NCBI GenBank assembly: GCA_964017185.1
Contig: OZ024870.1
Location: forward strand, 62,970,812-63,034,811
Direction: 5' to 3'
Length of the DNA stretch: 64,000 bases
Source: Rugalucina vietnamica
Taxonomy: Eukaryota; Mollusca; Bivalvia; Lucinida; Lucinidae
Positions 55,611 to 64,000 of this stretch are shown here, piece after piece. Within the stretch, counting starts at the first letter, position 1; every line of letters begins with the position of its first letter. Below the pieces are notes generated by a model. It searched no databases, was not told the DNA's origin, and was given only the letters and a program-made list of their open reading frames with translations. The translations under genes were made by a program, and so were the position numbers.

Positions 55611-56800
55611 AAACAAAGTGATGATGACCGTACTAATACAAATAATAATGTACATTCATTATCAAAAGTAGAATAAAAAAAAACAAACTGTGAAACATGT
55701 ACTCTTCTGTGGCGTTTATTTCCTGTGAAGTTTTTACTATTTCAACTCTGTGACTATTCTTTATTGCCCTTTTTTCAACCCCGATTCTATATCTCACATC
55801 ATTCTAACCCTCTTTTGTAATATTAACTCCAGTGTAAATGTAGTTGTTCAGTATAATGTCGAATTACCCTGGTGTCGCTTGAAAAAGTTTGCGTATTGGA
55901 CAATAGCACCTTGTGATTTAAAGTTTGAACTGATATTTTGAGTATGATATCATCAGGCTTGGGCAGCATTAGTTAGCAAAGTATTGCATTGTCATTAGCA
56001 TTAAAATTGATTTGGAGCATTCGCATTAGCTTTGACATTAACTAGTTTATGAAAACAATGCACTAACATAAGATAATGCATTGACATTGGCATTAGTTTT
56101 CAGGTTAATTTGTGATAGGAAACTGAACCAGTGCAATGATGGGTTGTACATTCTGATTCTGGCACTTCAAAGTTATTTAACACATTCATGATAAAGATTA
56201 TCAACTCTGTATAAGATCATGAAATGATATTTATCAAATTATGAATCCATCACTGTTCAACTTCATACCTAGTTTCCACACTGAAACAATTATAATCTTA
56301 AATGCTATTATTGTGAAACGGTGCTGTTCAATAGCATGCCCCAATGGATGTATTCGCCTTACAAAAAATCTCCATAAAAGGACACATGTATAATTGGGCA
56401 AATAGGTTACTGTATAGGCGGCAACTTTAATGTTCATAGCTTGGCGTGGTCGGCTAGTCCATCTGTTCGAGCAGGGAGATTATAAGAGAGTAGAACTCAG
56501 TCAGCCTAAACCGCTGTCACATATTTACGGTTTGATCATTATCATTTTCGTTCTGATTCAAATATGCCAGAGAACAGTAGAGCTTGACAAAAACAGGATA
56601 ATGATTAGCTCGGCCCAGCATTGTTTGCGTGCATTGTAAATTTAAAATGCAGAATATTGGTTTTGAGATACAACAAACTTCATTAAAAGTCGACAATCGA
56701 TGTACGTAACAACATGATAACGTTAGTCAGACAAGCCTAAAGTGACTTGTTTTCGTGTGCATAAGTATTGCGTGGCTTCGTGTTGATCCCAGCCTATCTC
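55611..56800. other. No gene seen
   Basis: AT-rich. 55960-56110 is a degenerate array of GCATTAG/TGCATTAACA-type words. Nothing else recognised. Confidence 0.4.
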
Positions 56801-56814
56801 AAGAAGCAGAAACT

Positions 56815-57030
56815 GGTCGACAGGAAGCCCATGAAAAGTATACCCACTTAAACCCCAATTGAATTTATAAAGTAAAACTGGGGTATACATGTTTTCTCGG
56901 CGAGACGGTTCTAATGTGTATCCACAATCAATGTTTTCAGCAAATATAAAAATATTAAATAATGAAATTTTCAATTTTCGCAGCTGAAAAAAATCTGTGT
57001 ATTGCATGAGCAAGTTTTCGTTATATGGGC
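56815..57030. mobile_element. MITE-B copy, diverged
   Basis: AAACTGGGGTATACATGTTT, GGCGAGACGGTTCTAATGTG and GCAAATATAAAAATATTAAA. Confidence 0.5.
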
Positions 57031-57059
57031 AATGGTTGAACAAATTTATATTGTCATTA

Positions 57060-58900
57060 TATTATTTCTTGATTTTGGTATGGTAGTTCATGTACATTTA
57101 ACCAGAGACATATACAGATACATTTAACAAGCTGTTACACTTAACGCACAAAACACAGAGCGTAAACATCTCTTATTCGACGCAACTTGAGCTATTCTTT
57201 AAGATAGGATATGTCTGCAAAATAACAAGTATATGGGGGTGGGGGGTGGGGGTGACATTCTACCTTCTGGCTGTCGGCTAAAAGAGTATAGCACCATTGT
57301 CACACATGAACTTGTATGACATATGGGCATGGCGGCTTTGTAGGTCATGTTGACTGGACCATTTGAATGCTACAAATAAAATTTGGCCTTCATGAAATTC
57401 GGAGCGTGGGGACGGATAAGACAGACGAGCAGCGTCTCGGACGCCGGATGATTTGAAGCAACGATCAGAAAATGGCGCTATCAGAACGAAAGTCCCACTC
57501 CAAAAAACAAGTAGGGAACAGGTAGATGTATAACTTGATGATCGCCCCTCGTACTTTTGAAACAAATGGTAACTCATTTGTTTCATGACGATTTTGGGAG
57601 GTTAATGCATTGAATGCTTATAATAGCAAGCAAACTTTCATTAGCAGAAACCTACTGTCTATTCACTATCTAACAGAAACTGCGTTTTTCAAAATTTCAC
57701 TTTTTTGAAAGACCTCAAGAAAAATATTTCCATGTCATCATTTTGCATTCCAAAAAGTCTAAAAAAGTGCTACACAATATTTGAAAATCGGTTGACAAAT
57801 AATTATTTTATGCCAGAAGATAAATTTGAATAGGGCTTAATTTTTCCACTGTAAAATGTCAACAAGGGAAGTAACTAAATTTCAGGAAAAAAATCTGAAT
57901 TGGTTATTTATTTATTTTTTTCATTTAAACTGCCCCAAATCAAAACAAAATTGCATTGCATGCATAGCTGTGTGCCAAAGTCTTAAAATGTTTCCAAAGA
58001 TTTACTTGATCTGCCATTTCAATGTGTTTGGATTACCTCCCTTGCACATGCAAAATGCCTATTTAAAATAATTTTTGTGCACAGTTATGTTAATAGTGAA
58101 CTGATTTTCATTTTTTGCGGCACTTTTTACGACATTTGGGTCGCAAAAAGATGAAATGGTCATATTTTTCTTGTGGTGTTTCAGAAAAGTGTGATTTTGA
58201 AAAATGCAGTTTCTGAAAGATGGTGCACAGACAGTAGTTGTTGCTCTGAATTTGCAAAACACAAGCTGCACAACCTTGACAATTAACGTAATAGTTCAAT
58301 TGTTAATGTCGAGAAAATTGACAAAATTTTGGATTGTTGATATCGTTGATCGTCGATTTCACGATTCGATTTTGCCTTAAAATGTCTAAATATAAACAGA
58401 TAGGCTACAGACTGTTTCACTGAGTTATAGTGGTACCATGGGCAAACAGATTTGAATGAATCCAAAAAATAACTCTAGAGAAGAAAGACGTGGAAAACGC
58501 ATTGATCTAACATTGAAACTTGATTTCGCATTTTTGTACTACCCCAGCCTGTTCAGTGATCTTGAGTGGTTTCAATCTCAAAGCAATATGTTCCTTCGAG
58601 TTTCAATGTGGCAAAACTATAATTCGGGCAAAACTATAATGTGCAACTGCACATAATACTCGTGAGAGGGTGCTGCAGTATGAAAAGATAGATAGGGTCA
58701 TTGAGACACCAGGTGCTCGTAAGACAAGTGTTGATAATAAGCTACACGATTTTGACTCGCTAATTTTCTAATCATTGCAGTTGCTGGTATAAAAAATAGA
58801 ATAAAGTTGCAGTTGCATTTGTAGTGATCACTATTGTGCAGTTGCAGCTATACAATGCATAAGAAAGGTGGCGGGAAAAGTTTTGTTAGCAGAATGTTTT
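57060..58900. other. No gene seen
   Basis: Unique-looking AT-rich DNA with a G-rich run at 57235-57255 (GGGGGTGGGGGGTGGGGGTG). The open frames show no domain or splice support. Confidence 0.4.
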
Positions 58901-58982
58901 GTATCTGAATCTGAATCTGAATAGTTTACTGGTGACACGCCAAATGACATTATTTCACCAGGGGGTTCGGATGGGGGAGAAA

Positions 58983-60857
58983 TTAGTCCCTTGAACGCAC
59001 GAGTGTAGCGAACTTGGACACACAGTCATCAGACATTTCAGCAGAGGAGATAAGTGAATCAGGGAGGTCATTCCAGTCCCTGATAGTCTGTGGAAAGAAA
59101 CTACTTTTGTACGCTTCTTTGCTAGCTGAAGGTATCTGAAAAGCCAAAGAGTGTTGATTTCTACAACGCCTATTCTTTGGGATAAGGTCATCTGTGGGTA
59201 TTCTGGCTTTACCCTTTAGACCTTTGTATAGCAATATAAGTCTACTATCCTTCCTCCTTTTCTTAAGAGATTCCCATTTCAGTTGACCTAAAATGCCAGT
59301 CATGCTCCCAGTTTCAAAAACATAATTTCCCGTCACAAACCTTGCCGCACGATTTTGTACCTTTTCCAGTTCTTCCTGGAGGCCATGAGTGTGAGGGTCC
59401 CAAACTGAGCTTCCATATTCCAAGACCGGCCGCACCAGTCCTTTATAAGCTGCTTCTTTCACATCTGGGGGACAAGAATACAAATTTCTCCTTAAGAATC
59501 CGAGAGTTCTGTTAGCCTTTGTACAGACATTGGAAATATGAGTATTCCATTTCAAATCATTTGTGATAGTTACACCCAGGTATTTTATGCTTTCAACGTT
59601 TTCCAGTAAAGTGCCCTCAAGGGTGTAGTTAGCCTGTATCTTACTAGACCGTTTATTTGTCAGCTGCATCATGTTGCATTTGACGGGTTGAAATCTCATT
59701 CCCCATTTCCTAGCCCAACTGCCTAAACGATCAATGTCTCTCTGAAGTTTCAATGTATCCTCTTCATTCTTGATTTCACGATAGCAAACACAATCATCAG
59801 CAAAGAGTCTTATTTCAGACTCAATGTCTGCTGAGATGTCATTTATATACAAGGAAAACAGCAAGGGGCCGAGAACGGTGCCCTGAGGGACACCCGAGAC
59901 AACTGGAGCCCAATCCGATTTAATACCATTAACCACTACCCTTTGTTGTCGGAAACAAAGGAAAGCATTTATCCAATTCAGTGTTGTTCCACCTATTCCA
60001 TAGCTAAACAATTTGCTTTTAAGGAGTTCATGGGGAGGAGTATCAAAAGCCTTTTCAAAATCGAGTATAAAAGTGTCGACCTGGCCTTTTTTGTCTAAGA
60101 TTTTGGCCCAGTCATTTATCACTGTAGTCAACTGAGTTTCACAGCTATGCCATTTCCTAAATGCGTGTTGCCTGTCCGACAAGAGTTCATGTTCATCAAG
60201 ATGGGCCATAATATTTGAGCATACAATATGTTCAAGAAGCTTACAAGGAATGCATGTCAAAGAAACAGGGCGGTAATTGCGGGCAAGTGACCTGTCTCCC
60301 TTCTTAAACAGGGGACAAATATTAGCGAGAGACCATTCTTTAGGAATTTCACCTGTATCAATTGACTGCTGGAAGAGATGGGCGAATACCGGCCCTAATT
60401 CCACAGCCAGTTCCTTTAGGACTCTGGGATGAAGCTCATCAGGCCCTAAGGCTTTAGACGGGTTTAGACCTTTGAGAAGTTTGGTCACCCCTTCCTTTGT
60501 GACCACAATATCATACATGAATGGGGCAGATCTATCCATAAGAGGGACCTGTTTGTATTCACTTTTAGTGAAAACATCCGAGAACTGACCATTAAATTCT
60601 TCCGCCTTCTCAAATTCGGATTGTGCAATTCCACTTCCATTTCTCTTTTTCAACGGGGGAATACCTTGGGTATCTTTTTTCTGACTGTTTATGTACCTGT
60701 AAAAATCTCTAGGATTAGCCTTAACATCTCCTACCAAGTTGTTCACGTAAAAGATCATGCTGCTTCCTGATATCAGCTTTGATCTCTTTCCGTAAAGATT
60801 CAAATTTAGATCTAAATTTTGCACTACCAGTCTTTTTAGCCTTTGCATGAGTTGCAT
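58983..60857 (-). pseudogene. LINE reverse transcriptase part (about 590 genuine residues)
   Basis: Continues the protein from YVNNLVGDVKANPRDFY (the residues before this are out-of-frame translation). It has LDFEKAFDT, SGVPQGTVLGP, LFADDCVCY and the complete C-terminal tail. The RT catalytic residues are intact. Confidence 0.83.
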
Positions 60858-61941
60858 TTTTCTTGCGAATCTTCCTCCTTATTTCAGGTGTTATCCAAGG
60901 GACAGAGGAAACTGAGCGACTAGTTTTTGAGGGGATATGTTTATCTGCCGATTCCTGAATAAACGATGTAATGAGATTGAAATTTTCCTGGACCGACCGA
61001 GTATCTGAGTATCCGTTGAAGTATCTTTCCTTTGCAAATTTAAGTGTTTCTGCTCTCATAGATTCATAATCACCTTTATGATAACGATACACTTTTCTCC
61101 TAGGTTTCTTTATTGGGGGGATAGCAATTTTCAAAGTGCCAGAAACAATGTCATGATCACTAAGCTTATCCGGGGAATGAATGTCTGCAAACTGACCAGG
61201 AAGAGAGGTCAAAATTAAGTCCAAAGTATTTCTTTCTCTGGTGGGGAAATTGACTAATTGTTCCAAACCGTGGTCATTCATGATATCTATCAAAATCTGA
61301 CCCTCCGTCTGACTCAATGATGACCCAGATTTGCTGAGTCTGTCTGGCCATACAATATCTCTAAAGTTGAAATCACCTAAAACGTGAATTAAGGGGGGTT
61401 TGTTGCCTTTATTAATATTTTTGATTTTGTCAAGCTGTTCTCTAAATAAATTGTCAAACTTTTCCAGGGAATTCAATAAGTCATTTCCATTGTCCGATAC
61501 TGGTAAATGACCATCGACAGGTGGTCGATACCAGCTAGCCACAAAGTGTGTTTTCTTATTTACAAAAAGTTTGACCCAAACCGACTCTGAGTCATTGTCC
61601 AATTCTGTGAGGGGCATGTGTGGGATGTCCTTGTGCACAAGAAGCATAACACCACCACCATTTAAGGTTCTATCCTTTCTGTACACGCTGTATGGAAAAG
61701 ATTCCGGAAATAATTCAGACGTTAATATGGAATTGTCAATTTTTGTCTCCTGAATCGCCAAAATCTTAGATTGATGAAAATCAATGAAGGCCAACAACTC
61801 AAGTTTTTTGCCTCTTATACTGTTTATGTTGATACTGGAAAATTTCAGACCACTAATAAAACTGTTTTTGCTAGTCAAGGTTTCAGTGGACTTGGTTTCA
61901 TGACCTTTTGCAAGTAGGTCAAACCTATTTTCACTTTCCAA
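60721..61941 (-). pseudogene. LINE endonuclease part (406 residues)
   Basis: Carries ININSIRGKK, IQETKID, GDFNFRDIVW and SDHDIVSG, so the endonuclease core is intact. It has about 25 residues between YRPP and the next helix that the 965-residue copy lacks. It runs out of frame at RKQHDL because an A4 run (plus strand, 60749-60752) appears to have gained one base. The frame opens at a TTG and has no clear native start. Confidence 0.8.
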
Positions 61942-62261
61942 GTTAAACTGTTTGTAGGCGAATTGTTTTTATAACGGGTTGTTCTGTCATAAATTGCTCT
62001 TTATTCATGTATGGTAGGCTTCTTGCGAGAAATGACCATTCATATCGTGTCCTTCTTAACATTCTTGCTTTATAGATAGTGTGATAAAGTGGAACCACCT
62101 GCCAGGCAGCATCGTGCATGCAGAGACAGTTTAGAGCTTTAAAGAAACTATCCAAACACACGACGCTTTCTCTCCCGGAGTGAAATATATCAGCATTGGT
62201 CCTACTCCGAAGAAGATACAGGTACAAACAGACAGATAACTCGCATATCCTCGACACCAAG

Positions 62262-62525
62262 ATCAGGCTAGACAGCCTCTGTAGGTGCATTCTTGTAGTA
62301 GTCTCTTGGTTTTGGTCCTGGAATGTAGCACCAGGGACAAAACTTATACGGGTAGTTTTTCCAAAAAACATTTAGACATGATTTGAAGCAGTTCAGGGAG
62401 GGTGCCATGACTACATGTTCGGGTAAAGCGTTCCAAGAGTCTATCACTCTTAGACTGAAACTGTTGGATCTAATTTTTAGCCTATGCTGTTTCTTGGCTA
62501 GTTTAAATTGATGTCCCCATGTCAC
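62262..62525 (-). pseudogene. LINE C-terminal fragment, same group as 46332-46764
   Basis: GHQFKLAKKQHRLKIRSNSF, SLRVIDSWNALPEHVV, LNCFKSCLNVFWK: the end of a jockey/CR1-group RT protein. Upstream RT is absent. Confidence 0.7.
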
Positions 62526-62700
62526 ACTGTAAGTTGGAAAAGCGAAGAGCTAGTCCTTGTCGATTTTGTCAATGTTGTGCATTATTTTATAAAAAAAAAT
62601 ACAGATACAGAATGGCATCGCAGTAAAGTAAATCATTCTCTTTTTTTTTTTTTTTTTTAATTCAGTTTTACGTCCCTTTTAAGATTATTTCAGCTCATAT

Positions 62701-63162
62701 AAGAAGGGGCCAATCAGCCCTCAGCTGGAGTATGCCGCCCTAGTTTGGGACCCACACACTAAGGAGAAGGTACTCCAGCTGGAAAAAGTACAACGCAGGG
62801 CAGCACGCTGGACCACCAGTAATTACGACTACCGGTCAAGCACCACTGCCACTGTTAATAACCTTGGATGGAGAACGCTTGAATTACGACGGGCAGATGC
62901 GCGTCTAGTACTATTCTTCAAAATAGTACATGGCCTTGTTGCTGTACCCCTTCCTGATTATATCCACCCTCCAAATAGAATTTCTAGGCATTGCCATTCA
63001 ATGACATTCCAACAACTCCAGACTACCCAAAACTACTACAAATACTCCTTCTTTCCACTGGCGATTGTCCAGTGGAATGCCCTCCCTGCAGATGTTGCAA
63101 GCTTACCAGACCTTGACTCCTTCAAGGTTGCAGTCAGTAAGCTGCAACATTCCAGGCCATAG
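62701..63162 (+). pseudogene. LINE RT C-terminal fragment, third family, 153 residues open
   Basis: Open from PISPQLEYAALVWDPHTKEK through KVQRRAARWTTSNYDYRSS, LGWRTLELRRADARLVLFFK and YSFFPLAIVQWNALPADV to TAG at 63160. It has no ATG near its left edge because it is 5'-truncated. The 3' UTR follows to GAAGATAGATAGG at about 63340. The frame is uninterrupted, suggesting a recent insertion. Confidence 0.8.
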
Positions 63163-63364
63163 ACCCAGAAATAGTTGTTTTTAACCTGATTTTAACTTCA
63201 ACTTAGCTATTTTAACCTATCATCTTTTATCCGTCTTCCTGAATGCTTTTAACCTGTCTCTTCATTAATTTTCAGTCTTTTTCTTTTTCGACAGCGCATC
63301 TGCCTAGAATGTCCGTGAGGGCGTACGGCAGTATACGAAGATAGATAGGTGGGGCGAAAGCGGG

Positions 63365-64000
63365 AGAATCCAGAGAAAAACTTTACTTTCGTGCTCGCAA
63401 GTCAAGCAGCCCTGACATTAAGAACCATTACAAACGGTTCAGAGCACATGTTCAAAAGAGCATTGGAGATGCATATTGGAAGCATATTACCAATATCTTC
63501 TCCTTTGAAAATGATAACCCTGATCCCGATTGTCCCCGAAAAAATGAAAAGGCAAAAAAAGTTTTGGTCATTTGTCAAGTCTCTTAAGAAAGACGCATCT
63601 GGGATCAATACTCTTAGAGAAAATGGTATCTTGAAGACTGACACTTTGGATAAGGCTAATACTTGTAATAGGCAGTTTCAGTCAGCCTTCACTCGCGAAT
63701 CAAATGATGAAATCCCCTCCAAAGGCACAAGTCCTTTCACCGCTATGGTTGAAATTACAGTTGACCCCAAAGGGGTCATGAAACTGTTGAATAACTTGAA
63801 TATACATAAGGCTAGGGTGTTGAAAGAATGTAGTTCTGAAATTGCTCCTGTCCTGACCTATATCTTCAATGAGTCACTTGCTCAGGGTGCTGTACCAGGC
63901 GATTGGCGACAGGCAAATGTAGCCCCGGTATTTAAGAAAGGTGAGAAATACGACGCAGCTAATTATCAACCGGTGTCGCTTACTTGTATCTGTTGCAAAA
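63365..64000 (+). pseudogene. LINE RT N-terminal part, runs off window, frameshift and deletion
   Basis: Reads RKSSSPDIKNHYKRFRAHVQ, then shifts frame near 63545-63560 into WSFVKSLKKDASGI. It continues FQSAFTRESND, VLKECSSEIAPVLTYIFNES, WRQANVAPVFKKGEKYD and NYQPVSLTCICCK to the window end. The usual GPDGL motif after NIHKA is missing, indicating a deletion of roughly ten codons near 63812. Confidence 0.75.

Larger units (their letters stand above)
58905..61955 (-). mobile_element. Second copy of the CR1/jockey-group LINE, one frameshift
   Basis: Same family as 47331-50563. The 3' end is a (TCTGAA)n repeat at 58907-58922. The 5' end is cut just after the FNLESENRF linker, so the PHD finger is missing. 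Confidence 0.85.

Overview
The window is animal nuclear DNA, most likely from a bivalve mollusc or a close lophotrochozoan relative. The evidence is an AT-rich base composition, GT-AG introns, a large Ig/FN3 receptor gene, TTAGGG-type telomere-like arrays, PHD-endonuclease-reverse transcriptase LINEs, tRNA-derived SINEs and a very high density of hairpin MITEs. The GCTCGACTGC-bounded minisatellite element near 23.3-25.8 kb also looks bivalve-like. The species is inferred, not shown.

Gene content: positions 3519-36120 (minus strand) hold one large gene that I could assemble exon by exon. It has 25 coding exons, all with GT donors and AG acceptors, and the reading frame is kept across every junction (4438 coding nt, 1479 codons plus one base). 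It encodes a signal peptide, eight Ig domains, five fibronectin type III domains, a short Thr/Pro-rich stalk and one transmembrane helix. The rest of the cytoplasmic tail must lie below position 1. The last FN3 domain carries an unusual insertion of about 110 residues. A second, weaker candidate is a two-exon gene for a 92-residue membrane protein (exon 1 near 53.74-53.77 kb in a CpG-rich block, exon 2 at 39352-39599, minus strand).

Layout: 1-3260 is a stack of duplicated and inverted repeats full of TGACGTCA (CRE-type) motifs. 3.3-36.1 kb is the receptor gene, its introns filled with MITEs, a 2.5 kb minisatellite element (23.3-25.8 kb) and a (CT)63 tract. 36.1-41.5 kb is upstream DNA with more MITE copies. 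41.5-44.6 kb is a 3 kb inverted-repeat element with GTACCTA/GTGCCTA arrays and a nested MITE carrying RFX X-box palindromes. 46.3-50.8 kb is a three-deep nest: an old LINE tail, split by a DNA transposon with 25-bp terminal repeats and a TA duplication, which itself contains a nearly intact LINE. 51.6-53.0 kb holds telomere-like arrays broken by a repeated spacer. 53.7-54.06 kb is CpG-rich. 54.2-55.3 kb has two decayed LINE pieces. 55.6-58.9 kb has little that I can identify. 58.9-64 kb is a cluster of LINEs from at least three families, the last running off the window end.

Most short open frames in the window are by-products of these repeats and are not annotated as genes. Half of the main MITE family's copies inside the receptor gene sit within 45 bp of an exon edge, which is the pattern I would look at first.
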